In this document: positions 26,442 to 36,512 of the stretch, piece by piece
How the letters are laid out: every line of letters begins with the position of its first letter
How positions within the stretch are numbered: position 1 is the stretch's first letter
Assembly: GCF_002592005.1 (NCBI RefSeq)
Contig: NZ_NVQF01000024.1
Span: forward strand, 1 to 64,000
Source: Mycolicibacterium palauense
GTDB taxonomy: Bacteria > Actinomycetota > Actinomycetes > Mycobacteriales > Mycobacteriaceae
Reading direction: 5' to 3'
Length of the DNA stretch: 64,000 nucleotides
Made by a program: the position numbers and the translations under genes
Notes under the pieces: generated by a model
Told to the model about the DNA's origin: nothing
The model's input: only the letters and a program-made list of their open reading frames with translations
The model's database searches: none

Positions 26442-28286
26442 GTGGTGCTGCGGCCCACACCGCCCCCGCTGATCTGGGGGGTCGTGACGGCTCTGGGGTT
26501 CATCGGCGCCGAGATCGCGGTGGTGCATCTGCTGAAACGGATCGCGCCGGACAATGCCTTCGGGGCACTGTTCCTGCTCGGGGTACTGGTGGTCTCGGCG
26601 GGGTGGGGTTTCGGCCTGGCCGTGGCGACCTCGCTGGCCAGCGCCCTGGCCTACGTGTGGTTTCACGCTCACGAGGGCAGCGAGAGCCTGGCGCCGGCCG
26701 TCGTGGTGTTCCTGACGCTGGCGCTGCTGACCAACGTTCTCGTCGGGCAGGCCCGGCTGCGGGCCGCCGAGGCGGTTCAGCGGCGCTCCGAGGCCGATCT
26801 CGCCGCCGAGCTGGCCCGCCTGATGCTGCGCACCGCCGACCTGGATTCGGCGCTGCGCGGCGCCGGTCAGCGGTTGGCCCAGGTGCTGGAGATCCCGTTC
26901 GCGGTCCTGCGGCTCGACGACGGCACCCCGGGCGTCGACGGGCACCACTGCACCACCATTCCGCTGCGGGACGCCACCAGCCCGGGCGGCGCACTGCTGG
27001 TGCCACAGGATCTGGCCCCGGCCGCCCTGCAGCGGGTGCACCGCATGCTGCCCTCGCTGGAGGCGCTGCTGGCCGCGGCGCGCGACCGTCAGCGGATCAG
27101 CGCCGAGCTGGCGGCCAGCCACGCCCAGACGCGGGCGCTGGCCGATCAGCAGTCCGCACTGCGGCGGGTGGCCACCCTGGTCGCCCGGGGCGCTCCCCCC
27201 GACGAGGTCTACCCCGCGGCGGTGGCCGAGGTCGCCCACGGGCTCGACGTCCACCACGTCAACCTGATGCGCTACTGCCCGCAGGGCTGTGTCATCGTGG
27301 CCTCCCACGACGCCGAGCGTGAGCGCCGCCGGCCGACCGGCGAGGTGATCCCGCTCGACGGCGACACCGTCGCGTCGCGGGTGCGTGACCGCGCCCAGCC
27401 CTCGCGCATCGACGACTACGGCGCGGCGGCGGGAGCCACCGCCGCGCGGCTGCGCCGGATGGGCCTGCGTTCCGGGGTGGGCGCGCCGATCACCGTCAAC
27501 GGCGCGGTGTGGGGTGCGCTCATCGTCGACACCGAGTCCGTCGAGCCGCTGCCGCGCCGCACCGAGGACCGGGTGGCCGACTTCGCCGACCTGGTGGCCA
27601 CCGCCGTCACCAACGCCGAGACCCGCGCCGAGCTCACCGCGTCGCGCGCGCGCATCGTCGCCGCCGCCGACCAGGCCCGGCGCGGGTTCGAACGCGACCT
27701 GCACGACGGCGCCCAGCAGCGCATCGTGTCGCTGGGGCTGGAGCTTCGGGCGCTGGAGGCGGGGCTGCCCGAGGAACTGCCCACGCTGCGGGCCGAGTTG
27801 GCGCAGATCGTCGACGGCCTGGCCAGCCTGCACTCCGACCTGCAGGAGCTGTCGCGGGGCATCCATCCGGCGATCCTGTCCCGGGGCGGGCTCGGGCCCG
27901 CCATCAAGAACCTGGCACGGCGCTCGGCGGTGCCGGTGCTGCTGGAACTCGGCGACCTCGGCGTGCAGGAACGCCTGCCGGAGCCGGTGGAGGTCGCCGC
28001 CTACTACGTGATCGCCGAGGCACTGACCAACGCGGCCAAACACGCCCGGGCCTCCGAGGTCAGAATCGACGTGCACGCCGACCGCACCGGGCCGACCGCC
28101 GGGCTGTATCTGCGGATCGCCGACGACGGGGTGGGGGGCGCGGCCGCCGGGCACGGTTCGGGGCTGATCGGCCTCAAGGACCGCATCGAGGCGCAGTCGG
28201 GCCGGTTGCGGATCGTCAGCGAACCCGGTGCGGGCACCACCCTGGAGGTCACCATCCCGGTGACATCCGCCGCGGCTGGGGGCTAA
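26442..28286 (+). CDS. Sensor histidine kinase with membrane, GAF and HisKA_3 domains
   Basis: This 614-residue (from GTG 26442) NarX/DevS-type kinase has an N-terminal DUF4118-like region of three to four membrane helices (about residues 10-105) and a weak GAF-like segment at ~140-210. A clear GAF domain covers ~235-400. HisKA_3 has the phospho-His in RGFERDLHDGAQQRIVSLG, and the HATPase is AEALTNAAKHA...GSGLIGLKDRIEA. The reading frame stays open and coding-like back to a TAG before 26331 without ATG, GTG or TTG. The true start may be an unusual codon such as ATC 26340, six bases after a TAGCAT box. Signal unknown; GAF suggests a redox, gas or small-molecule ligand. Confidence 0.87.
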   Translation: MVLRPTPPPLIWGVVTALGFIGAEIAVVHLLKRIAPDNAFGALFLLGVLVVSAGWGFGLAVATSLASALAYVWFHAHEGSESLAPAVVVFLTLALLTNVLVGQARLRAAEAVQRRSEADLAAELARLMLRTADLDSALRGAGQRLAQVLEIPFAVLRLDDGTPGVDGHHCTTIPLRDATSPGGALLVPQDLAPAALQRVHRMLPSLEALLAAARDRQRISAELAASHAQTRALADQQSALRRVATLVARGAPPDEVYPAAVAEVAHGLDVHHVNLMRYCPQGCVIVASHDAERERRRPTGEVIPLDGDTVASRVRDRAQPSRIDDYGAAAGATAARLRRMGLRSGVGAPITVNGAVWGALIVDTESVEPLPRRTEDRVADFADLVATAVTNAETRAELTASRARIVAAADQARRGFERDLHDGAQQRIVSLGLELRALEAGLPEELPTLRAELAQIVDGLASLHSDLQELSRGIHPAILSRGGLGPAIKNLARRSAVPVLLELGDLGVQERLPEPVEVAAYYVIAEALTNAAKHARASEVRIDVHADRTGPTAGLYLRIADDGVGGAAAGHGSGLIGLKDRIEAQSGRLRIVSEPGAGTTLEVTIPVTSAAAGG

Positions 28287-28349
28287 CCCCCAGCGAGGTC
28301 TCCGGCTGGTTTCGTAGTGGATCCGGCTGCGGGCGTGCAGACTTGGCCC

Positions 28350-30080
28350 ATGAACGCCACCGAGTCCGGCAACGACCGCCCGGAGTCCGTCACCGACGGA
28401 TTCCATCTGGTGGTCGACGCGCTCAAGCTCAACGACATCGACGTCATCTACGGCGTGGTCGGGATCCCCGTCACCGACCTGGCGCGGCTGGCGCAGGCGT
28501 CGGGTATCCGCTACATCGGGTTCCGGCACGAGTCGGCGGCCGGGCACGCCGCCGCGGCAGCCGGATTCCTCACCGGCCGGCCCGGGGTGTGCCTGACCGT
28601 CTCGGGCCCCGGATTCCTCAACGGCATGGTCGCCCTGGCCAACGCCACGGTGAACTGCTTCCCGATGGTGCACATCGCCGGTTCCAGCGATCGCGCCCTG
28701 GTGGACCTGCAGCGCGGCGACTACGAGGAGCTCGACCAGCTGGCCGCGGCGCGACCGTTCGCCAAGGCCGCCTACCGGATCGACCGGATCGAGGACATCG
28801 GCCGCGGCATCGCCCGGGCCATCCGCACCGCGGTGTCCGGCCGGCCCGGCGGTGTCTACCTCGACATCCCGGCGCACGTGCTGAGTCAGAGCATGGGCGC
28901 CGCCGCCGGGGCGGCCACCGTGTGGCGGGTCGTCGACCCGGCGCCGCGGCAATCCCCCTCGGACGCAGCCGTTTCGGCGGCGCTGCGACTGCTCGGCGCG
29001 GCCGAGCGGCCGCTGATCGTGTTGGGTAAGGGGGCCGCCTACGCGCGCGCCGAGCATCAGATCCGCGACTTCGTGGAACAGACCGGCATCCCGTACCTGC
29101 CCATGGCGATGGCCAAGGGCCTGCTGCCCGACGATCACCCGCAGTGCCTGGCGGCGGCGCGGTCGCTGGCGCTGTCCCGCGCCGACGTGGTGCTGCTGGT
29201 GGGTGCCCGGTTGAACTGGCTGCTCGGCCACGGCGCGTCCCCGCAGTGGTCCGCGTCGGCACAGTTCATCCAGATCGACGTGGACGCAGCGGAATTCGAC
29301 AGCAATCAGCCCACGGCCGTCCCGCTGGCCGGTGACATCTGCTCGACGGTCGAAGCGCTGTCCGCCGGGCTGCACGAGGTGCCGGTGCACTGCCCCACGG
29401 GCTGGCGCGAGGAGCTCGACGCCCGCCGCACCCGCAACGCGGCCGCGCTGGAGCACCGGCTCGCCGAGGATCCCCGGCCCATGCGGTTCTACAGCGCGCT
29501 GCGGGCGGTGCGCGCCGTGGTCCGCCGGCACCCGGAGGTCTACCTCGTCAACGAGGGCGCCAACACCCTGGACATCACCCGCAACGTCATCGAGATGCAG
29601 CTCCCCCGGCACCGGCTGGACTGCGGCACCTGGGGGGTGATGGGCGTGGGCCTGGGGTACGCGATCGCCGCGGCGGTGCAGAGCGGCCGGCCGGTGATCG
29701 CGATCGAGGGCGACAGCGCGTTCGGGTTCAGTGGGATGGAGATGGAAACCATCTGCCGCTACCGGCTGCCCGTCGTGGTCGTGGTCTTCAACAACGGCGG
29801 GGTCTACCGCGGCGACGAGGTCGCATCCACCGGTACCGACCCGGCCCCCACCGTGCTGAGCCCCGGCGCCCACCACGAACGGATCATCGAGGCCTTCGGC
29901 GGCACCGGCCACCACGTGCGCACGCCAGACGAGCTGACCGCCGCCCTGACCGCCGCACTCGCCGACCCGGGCCCGGTGCTCATCGACTGCGAGCTCGACA
30001 CCTCCGCGGGCACCGAGAGCGGACACCTGACCAACCTCAACCCGCGTGTCACCGTCCCCGTGCGGACGACGACGGCCTGA
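28350..30080 (+). CDS. oxc: Oxalyl-CoA decarboxylase (ThDP enzyme)
   Basis: This 576-residue thiamine-diphosphate enzyme converts oxalyl-CoA to formyl-CoA and CO2. The N-terminal PYR domain has the Glu in GFRHESAAGHAAAAAGFL and the SGPGFLNGM segment. The PP domain has the ThDP/Mg motif EGDSAFGFSGMEMETICRY ending in NNGG. ATG 28350 has no Shine-Dalgarno and may be leaderless behind CAGACT. The following gene, an oxalate-CoA-ligase-like enzyme, starts 19 bp downstream, which supports an oxalate route rather than another 2-hydroxyacyl-CoA lyase. In M. tuberculosis the pair is oxcA-fadD7. Confidence 0.88.
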   Translation: MNATESGNDRPESVTDGFHLVVDALKLNDIDVIYGVVGIPVTDLARLAQASGIRYIGFRHESAAGHAAAAAGFLTGRPGVCLTVSGPGFLNGMVALANATVNCFPMVHIAGSSDRALVDLQRGDYEELDQLAAARPFAKAAYRIDRIEDIGRGIARAIRTAVSGRPGGVYLDIPAHVLSQSMGAAAGAATVWRVVDPAPRQSPSDAAVSAALRLLGAAERPLIVLGKGAAYARAEHQIRDFVEQTGIPYLPMAMAKGLLPDDHPQCLAAARSLALSRADVVLLVGARLNWLLGHGASPQWSASAQFIQIDVDAAEFDSNQPTAVPLAGDICSTVEALSAGLHEVPVHCPTGWREELDARRTRNAAALEHRLAEDPRPMRFYSALRAVRAVVRRHPEVYLVNEGANTLDITRNVIEMQLPRHRLDCGTWGVMGVGLGYAIAAAVQSGRPVIAIEGDSAFGFSGMEMETICRYRLPVVVVVFNNGGVYRGDEVASTGTDPAPTVLSPGAHHERIIEAFGGTGHHVRTPDELTAALTAALADPGPVLIDCELDTSAGTESGHLTNLNPRVTVPVRTTTA

Positions 30081-30099
30081 TCCCCGGCCAGGAGAACCG

Positions 30100-31623
30100 A
30101 TGACGAATCCGACACCCCCACACACCGTGCCGGCCGGCCTGCTCGCCACCCTGGCCGACCGGGAAGCCGCCGCGCGGCCCGACGCTCCCGCGCTGCTGTT
30201 GCCCGGCCCGGCCGGCAGGGTCAGCTACCGGCAGCTGGCCCGGGCGGTGGCCGACACCGCCGACACGTTGGGCGGATACGGCCTGTCCCCCGGCGCCGTG
30301 GTGGGACTGCGCTGCGCCAACGGCGCCGAATTCGTGATCGGGCTGCTGGCGGCGGCCCGCGCCGGGCTGGTCACCGCGCCGCTGGATCCGGCGCTGCAAC
30401 CCGCCGAGCAGCAGCACCGGATGCAGCGCCTGGGCGCACAGGCGATCCTGACCGACGTGCCCGGTCATCCCGGCGACTGCCCGGAGCTCGTCCTGGGCCT
30501 GCGGACACCCGACCGGGGCTGCACCCTCACCGGTGACCGGCCGCGGCCGGCGGCCCCGGTCGCGGGGCTGACCGCCGCCGACGCCCTGGTGATGTTCACC
30601 TCCGGCACCACCGGACTCCCGAAACTGGTGCCCTGGACCCACGACAACATCGCCGCGTCGGTGGCCGCGGTGGCGCAGACCTATGACCTCGGGCCCGGGG
30701 ACGCCACCGTCGCGGTGATGCCGATGTTTCACGGACACGGGCTGATCGCGGGCCTGCTGGCCACACTGGTCACCGGCGGCTGCGTGGGGCTGCCGGCGAA
30801 GGGGCGGTTCTCGCCGAGCACGTTCCTGGGCGACGCGCTGGCCGTCGGGGCCACCTGGTACACCGCGGCGCCGACCATCCACCAGATCCTGCTGGAGACC
30901 CTGCCCGCCGGTGACCCCCTGCCCGCCCTGCGGTTCCTGCGCAGCTGCAGCGCACCGCTGCCGCCCGCGGTCGCCGAACGGCTCGAGGAGCGGTGGCAGG
31001 CACCGGTGCTGCCCGCCTACGGGATGACCGAGGCGACCCACCAGGCGTGCGGTGTGACCCCGTCATCGGACACCGAGGTGCGGCGACACACCGTCGGTGT
31101 GCCGACGGGCACCCGGGTACGCATCGTCGGCGAGGACGGGGCGGACTGCCCGGCCGGAACCACCGGTGAGGTCTGGGTGTACGGGCCGGGTGTGGTGCGC
31201 GGCTACCTCGGCAACGAGGCCGCCACCGCCGCCACCTTCGTCGACGGCTGGTTGCGCACCGGGGATCTCGGAGCGCTCGGCCCGGACGGGGCGCTGCGGC
31301 TGCGGGGCAGGATCAAGAACGTCATCAACCGGGGCGGGGAGAAGCTGTCCCCGGAACACATCGAGGACGTGCTGCTGGCCTGCCCGGGCGTGGTCCAGGC
31401 GGCCGCGTTCGGGATTCCCGACGAGATCTACGGCGAGCAGGTCGCCGCGGCGGTGGTCCTCGGCGACGGAGAACGCTTCGACGCCGATGCGCTGCTGCAG
31501 TTCTGTGGCCGGCGGCTGGCGAAATACGAAGTACCGGTGCGGATCACACGGGTGGACGCGCTGCCGCTGACGCCCAAGGGAGCCGTCGACCGAAACCGGC
31601 TCGCCGCCGCCATCCCCCGCTGA
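30100..31623 (+). CDS. Oxalate-CoA ligase-like AMP-forming acyl-CoA synthetase (FadD7-like)
   Basis: This 507-residue adenylate-forming enzyme has the A3 motif MFTSGTTGLPKLVPWTH, A5 YGMTEATHQACG, A7 GWLRTGDLG, A8 KNVINRGGEKLSPEHIE and the catalytic Lys in PLTPKGAVDR. The YGMTEATHQ form and the coupling to oxalyl-CoA decarboxylase point to oxalate activation. AGGAG is correctly placed before ATG 30100. Together the two genes would turn oxalate into formyl-CoA. No formate dehydrogenase or formyl-CoA transferase is in the window. Confidence 0.83.
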   Translation: MTNPTPPHTVPAGLLATLADREAAARPDAPALLLPGPAGRVSYRQLARAVADTADTLGGYGLSPGAVVGLRCANGAEFVIGLLAAARAGLVTAPLDPALQPAEQQHRMQRLGAQAILTDVPGHPGDCPELVLGLRTPDRGCTLTGDRPRPAAPVAGLTAADALVMFTSGTTGLPKLVPWTHDNIAASVAAVAQTYDLGPGDATVAVMPMFHGHGLIAGLLATLVTGGCVGLPAKGRFSPSTFLGDALAVGATWYTAAPTIHQILLETLPAGDPLPALRFLRSCSAPLPPAVAERLEERWQAPVLPAYGMTEATHQACGVTPSSDTEVRRHTVGVPTGTRVRIVGEDGADCPAGTTGEVWVYGPGVVRGYLGNEAATAATFVDGWLRTGDLGALGPDGALRLRGRIKNVINRGGEKLSPEHIEDVLLACPGVVQAAAFGIPDEIYGEQVAAAVVLGDGERFDADALLQFCGRRLAKYEVPVRITRVDALPLTPKGAVDRNRLAAAIPR

Positions 31624-31641
31624 GACGTCCGGGCCGGAGCG

Positions 31642-31703
31642 CACCCAGTGTGCGCCCAGACCGCTCCGCACGGCGTTCGGCCGGTCTGGGCGCACACTCG
31701 GTG
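31642..31703. repeat. Inverted repeat of a dispersed GAGTGTGCGCCCAG-type element
   Basis: CACCCAGTGTGCGCCCAGAC on the left pairs with GTCTGGGCGCACACTCGGTG on the right, with a ~20-base loop, giving one long hairpin after the AMP-ligase gene. The same core word recurs at 57835-58001. It could serve as a terminator, but its second occurrence suggests a mobile or amplified intergenic element. Confidence 0.75.
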
Positions 31704-31770
31704 CGGTAGGACGGGTGCGGCAGGACGGGTGCCGTGGGACGGGTGCGGCAGGACGGGTGCCGCGGGATGG
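31701..31770. repeat. Five tandem 14-bp repeats
   Basis: Units of GTGCSGYRGGACGG type start at 31701, 31715, 31729, 31743 and 31757; the second and fourth are identical. They directly follow the inverted repeat and end at the stop of the P450 gene. Confidence 0.8.
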
Positions 31771-31774
31771 GGTG

Positions 31775-33007
31775 CTAGAGCGCCATCGGCAGGACGGACA
31801 TCCCGCGCAGCGTGACGTTGCTCTTGTACACCGGGTCGGATTCGAGCCGGGCCGCCGGGAACCTCGCCGTCAGCGCCGACAATGCGATGCCGGCCTCCAG
31901 CCGTGCCAGCGGGGCGCCCAGGCAGAAGTGCGGCCCGAGGCCGAAGGCCAGGTGACGGATCGCGCCGCGGTCGGGGTCGAACACCGTCGGCCGGTCGTAG
32001 AACTCCGGGTCACGCTGGGCGGCGGCCAACAACAGCATCATGGTGTCGCCCTTGGGGATCGGCGTGCCCCCGATCTCCATGTCCTCGGCGGCGACCCGGC
32101 CGGTCATCTGCACCGGCGGATCGGTGCGCAGGGTCTCCTCCACCAGGGCCGCGGCCTTGCCGGGGTCGGCGGCCAGCGCGCTCCAGTACTGGCGGTGACG
32201 CAGCATGGCCAGCACCGCGTTGGCGATCAGGTTGACCGTCGTCTCGTGCCCGGCGATCAGCAGCAGGTTGCACGTCGCGACGATCTCCTCCTCGGTGAGC
32301 TGATCGCCGTCCTCCTCGGCGGCGATCAGCTCCGAGATCAGGTCCTCGCGGGGCTCGCGGCGCCGTTGGTCGACCAATTCGCCCAGGTACCGGCGCAGCC
32401 ACTGGCCGGCTTCCAGCCGCTCCTCGAAGTTCTCGGAGACCTCGCCGGTGAAGGCCAGGAACGGATCCAGCCCCTGGGCCAGCAGCGCCGAGGCGCGGCT
32501 GAACAGCGGTTCGTCCTCCAACGGCACCCCGAGGAGCCGGCAGATGACCGCGACCGGCAGCGGGTAGGCCAGGTCGGCGATCAGGTCGCAGCGGCCGCGT
32601 TCGGCGATCGGCTCCAGCAGCGCGTCGACGATGGCGGCGATGTCGGGTTCGAGGGCCTTGATGACGCGCGGCGAGAACGCCTTCTGCGCCAGCTTGCGCA
32701 GCCGGGTGTGGTCGGGCGGGTCGAGGAACAGGAAGCCCGGCGTGCCGAACGGGCGCGGCGCCGCGCCCTCGGCGATGGCCTTCTGGGCAGCGGTGGACTT
32801 CAGCCGGTCGCTGGCCGAGGAGGGATGCCGCAGCGCCTCGTCGCAGTCCGCGAAGCGGGAGAACACAACGAGATTGGCCTCGGGCAGCCGCAGCGGGCCC
32901 AGATCGCGGATCTCGTCGTAGACCGGGTAGGGATCGGCACGGCTGGCCGGATCCAGCAGCCGCGCGAGAAGGTGTTGGGGTTCGGCCAGATTCGGTGCGC
33001 CAGGCAT
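31775..33007 (-). CDS. Cytochrome P450
   Basis: This soluble 410-residue bacterial P450 has the oxygen-binding I-helix AGHETTVNLIANAV, the EETLR (ExxR) K-helix motif, and the heme loop FGLGPHFCLGAPLARLE with the axial Cys. ATG 33007 gives MPGAPNLAEPQHLLARL, a normal N terminus. No ferredoxin gene is next to it. The subfamily and substrate cannot be fixed by eye. It is 34 bp downstream of tgt on the same strand, possibly co-transcribed. Confidence 0.9.
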   Translation of the reverse strand: MPGAPNLAEPQHLLARLLDPASRADPYPVYDEIRDLGPLRLPEANLVVFSRFADCDEALRHPSSASDRLKSTAAQKAIAEGAAPRPFGTPGFLFLDPPDHTRLRKLAQKAFSPRVIKALEPDIAAIVDALLEPIAERGRCDLIADLAYPLPVAVICRLLGVPLEDEPLFSRASALLAQGLDPFLAFTGEVSENFEERLEAGQWLRRYLGELVDQRRREPREDLISELIAAEEDGDQLTEEEIVATCNLLLIAGHETTVNLIANAVLAMLRHRQYWSALAADPGKAAALVEETLRTDPPVQMTGRVAAEDMEIGGTPIPKGDTMMLLLAAAQRDPEFYDRPTVFDPDRGAIRHLAFGLGPHFCLGAPLARLEAGIALSALTARFPAARLESDPVYKSNVTLRGMSVLPMAL

Positions 33008-33041
33008 GATCTCATTCTGCACGAGCCACAGAACCCGCAGG

Positions 33042-34343
<1,302 letters not shown>

Positions 34344-34370
34344 TCATTCATCCACACTGGGGATAACCCC

Positions 34371-34379
34371 TGTGGATAA
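34371..34379 (-). promoter_or_regulatory. DnaA-box-like nonamer
   Basis: The minus strand reads TTATCCACA, a perfect match to the classical DnaA box. A one-mismatch copy (TCATCCACA) lies at 34348-34356 on the plus strand. Both sit in the 102-bp gap between tgt and the HAD gene. An isolated pair may be a DnaA titration or regulation site, or chance. Confidence 0.3.
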
Positions 34380-34382
34380 CGT

Positions 34383-35135
34383 TCACCGGGCCGCGCCGCG
34401 GCGCCCCGGGCGGGTCACCCGCAGCACCGGCCACCCGGCCCGCGCGGCCACCGCGGCCAGCCCCGGGCGCGGATTCACCGGGCGCGGATTGCCGACCTCA
34501 TGCATCAGGGGCGCGTCCTCGTCGCCGTCGGCGTAGAAGTAGCTGTCGGGCAGCTCCACCCGGTGCTCGGCGCTGAACCGCCGCACCGCCTCGGCCTTGC
34601 GCCGGCCCCAGATGATCGGTTTGACGATCCCCCCGGTCAGCCGGCCGCGCTCGTCGACCTCGAAGTGGTTGCAGATGACATGGGCGACGCCCAGCGCCCG
34701 GGCGACCGGCACCGCGTGCACCGTCAGCGCCGACGAACTGAGCACCACGGTGTGTCCGCGGCGCTGATGGGCGGCGACCACCTTCTCCATCTGCTGGAAC
34801 ATCCGGACCCGGTTGTGCCGGTGGAACAGCTGTTCGCCGAGCTCCTCGAGTTCGGCCAGCGGGGTACCCCTGAGGTAACCGCCCGCGCGCACCACCAGCC
34901 GGTCGAACTCCATCCGGCCCAGGCGGTAGCGCACCGCGGCCTCGACCACGCCGAGCACCTCACCGATCGTGGCCTGCCGGTTGCGGATGCGGTGCCGGGC
35001 GTGGGCGACGGGGGTGAAACCGTCCACGAGGGTGCCGTCGACGTCGAAGAACGCCCCGACCCGCGGGCCCGCCGGGCCCGCGGCGATCGCCGCCACCGGA
35101 TCGGCCAGCGACGGTGTCCCGGGGTCCAGAGTCAC
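34383..35135 (-). CDS. HAD-IB family phosphatase (SerB-like)
   Basis: This 250-residue haloacid-dehalogenase phosphatase has motif I FFDVDGTLVDG (nucleophile and general acid Asp), motif II VVLSSSALT, the motif III Lys in WGRRKAEAVRRF and motif IV YADGDEDAPL. The helical IB cap lies between motifs I and II. Family members include SerB-type and phospholipid or lysophosphatidate phosphatases. GTG 35135 has GAGG upstream. The substrate is not predictable; there is no membrane segment. Confidence 0.85.
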   Translation of the reverse strand: MTLDPGTPSLADPVAAIAAGPAGPRVGAFFDVDGTLVDGFTPVAHARHRIRNRQATIGEVLGVVEAAVRYRLGRMEFDRLVVRAGGYLRGTPLAELEELGEQLFHRHNRVRMFQQMEKVVAAHQRRGHTVVLSSSALTVHAVPVARALGVAHVICNHFEVDERGRLTGGIVKPIIWGRRKAEAVRRFSAEHRVELPDSYFYADGDEDAPLMHEVGNPRPVNPRPGLAAVAARAGWPVLRVTRPGRRGAAR

Positions 35136-35266
35136 GGTCCAACCTCACGAACCTGTGGCCGCGGGCCTGTCCCGGGCGTGTCCTCCCAGTCTAGAGACGC
35201 CCGGCCGATGCGTCCGCCACGTTGAAAGCGGTCCGTGACAGCGCTTCACGGGATAGATTCGTCGGC

Positions 35267-35713
35267 GTGCACAAACCGCTGATCCAGACCGTGGCCGTCG
35301 GTGCGGTGCTCGCCGCAGCGGCCACTGGTTGCTCGTCGAAGCCGGCCCCGCAGGAACCCCCGCCTGGCGCCCTGGTCTCCGGCACCGCGCAGATCACCGT
35401 CAACGACACCGACCTCGGCCCGTTCAAGACCGTGCAATGCACGCCCGCCGGCTCGCTGATGATGATCACCACCGGCAACGAGGCCTCGGGGTCCTCGGCG
35501 TTCGTCTCCAATGCCGACGGCCTGGTGGCCAGGACGGTGAGTCTGACCGATCTCGGCGGCTTCACCGGCAGCTACAACCAGGACCTGCAGGGCACCGCCG
35601 AGGTCAGCATGACCGGCAACACCTACGTCATCACGGGCACCGCGCGCGGCTTCGACACCGCCGAGCCCAGCTTCACCACCGAGGCGGACTACACCATCAA
35701 GGTGGGTTGCTGA
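35267..35713 (+). CDS. LpqH-family lipoprotein (divergent paralogue)
   Basis: This 148-residue predicted lipoprotein has a signal peptide ending in the lipobox AATGC (acylated Cys at about residue 21), then a Pro-rich spacer PAPQEPPPG. Its domain of the 19-kDa antigen family has QCTPAGSLMMITTGNEASG and YVITGTARGFDTAEP, ending with a Cys (IKVGC) that probably pairs with the internal Cys. GTG 35267 follows TAGATT by seven bases, so the mRNA looks leaderless. It is next to a second LpqH-like gene, indicating local duplication. Surface localisation is expected. Confidence 0.82.
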   Translation: MHKPLIQTVAVGAVLAAAATGCSSKPAPQEPPPGALVSGTAQITVNDTDLGPFKTVQCTPAGSLMMITTGNEASGSSAFVSNADGLVARTVSLTDLGGFTGSYNQDLQGTAEVSMTGNTYVITGTARGFDTAEPSFTTEADYTIKVGC

Positions 35714-35887
35714 CGGGTTCTCCTCGCCGTTAGCTGAGCCGGCCCGCCGCCGCGTATTTCCGGTGCGATCGCCGCTGGACCGCCGGAAGAGATTTCGCCG
35801 AAACGCGGCACCCGCGGGTCATGGGGGTCCGATACTTCACCCAGGTCCGTCCATGGTGGCCGGGCCCGGAAGGTGAGGAGTGACCAG

Positions 35888-36421
35888 ATGACGCGTGGCA
35901 TGAGACATGGCAGGAAACATGGTCTTGTGATCGCCGTGGGTGCAGCGGCGGTCGTGGTCGGGGGTCTGGTTGGCTGTTCCAGCGACACATCGAGCACCTC
36001 GACCAGCGAGGAGACCACCGCGACGACGACCGAGACCCAGGCGGAGGGCACCACCGAGGCACCGGCCACCGGCAGCGCCGCCGGCGCCACCCAGGTGACC
36101 ATCGACGGTCAGGAGCAGACGGTCGAGGGCAGCGTGATGTGCACCAACGTCGGCGGCAACGTGCAGATCGCCATCGGCAACGCGACCGGGGGTCTCGGTG
36201 CCCAGGTCACCGAGGGTGATGCTCCCCAGGTCAAGCAGGTTGGGCTGGGCAACGTCAACGGGGTCGCCCTGGGTTACGCCGAGGGCGCACCCGGCGGCGA
36301 GGCCACCGCGACCAAGGACGGCAACACCTACACCATCACCGGCACGGCCACCGGCGTGGACATGTCCAATCCGCTGGAGCCGATGAAGAAGCCCTTCGAA
36401 ATCGTGGTCACCTGCCCGTAG
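35888..36421 (+). CDS. lpqH: 19-kDa lipoprotein antigen LpqH
   Basis: This 177-residue protein has a lipobox signal peptide (GGLVGCSS), a Thr/Ser/Glu-rich glycosylation-like linker, and an LpqH domain with [30 protein letters not shown] and [17 protein letters not shown], ending VTCP. These match the M. tuberculosis 19-kDa TLR2 ligand closely by pattern. GAGGAG lies seven bases before ATG 35888. The 174-bp upstream gap has no other feature. A strong hairpin follows the stop. Confidence 0.9.
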   Translation: MTRGMRHGRKHGLVIAVGAAAVVVGGLVGCSSDTSSTSTSEETTATTTETQAEGTTEAPATGSAAGATQVTIDGQEQTVEGSVMCTNVGGNVQIAIGNATGGLGAQVTEGDAPQVKQVGLGNVNGVALGYAEGAPGGEATATKDGNTYTITGTATGVDMSNPLEPMKKPFEIVVTCP

Positions 36422-36456
36422 CGGGTGCCTCCGGGAGCTCCACTAGATCTCCACCG

Positions 36457-36496
36457 CGATCGCCCCGCCGCTGTCCAGGAGCCGGCGGGGCGATCG
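36457..36496. terminator. Bidirectional hairpin between lpqH and Nudix genes
   Basis: A 14-bp perfect stem, CGATCGCCCCGCCG with CGGCGGGGCGATCG, encloses a 12-base loop between two converging genes. There is no T-run. Confidence 0.7.
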
Positions 36497-36512
36497 TCGT
36501 CGGCGCCCCCGG

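Noticed and set aside
26295-30149. Very long open frame (over 1200 codons) on the minus strand
   Set aside because: It runs antisense to a clear histidine kinase and oxalyl-CoA decarboxylase. High GC removes stop codons from this frame; composition is His/Arg/Gly-rich with no domain.
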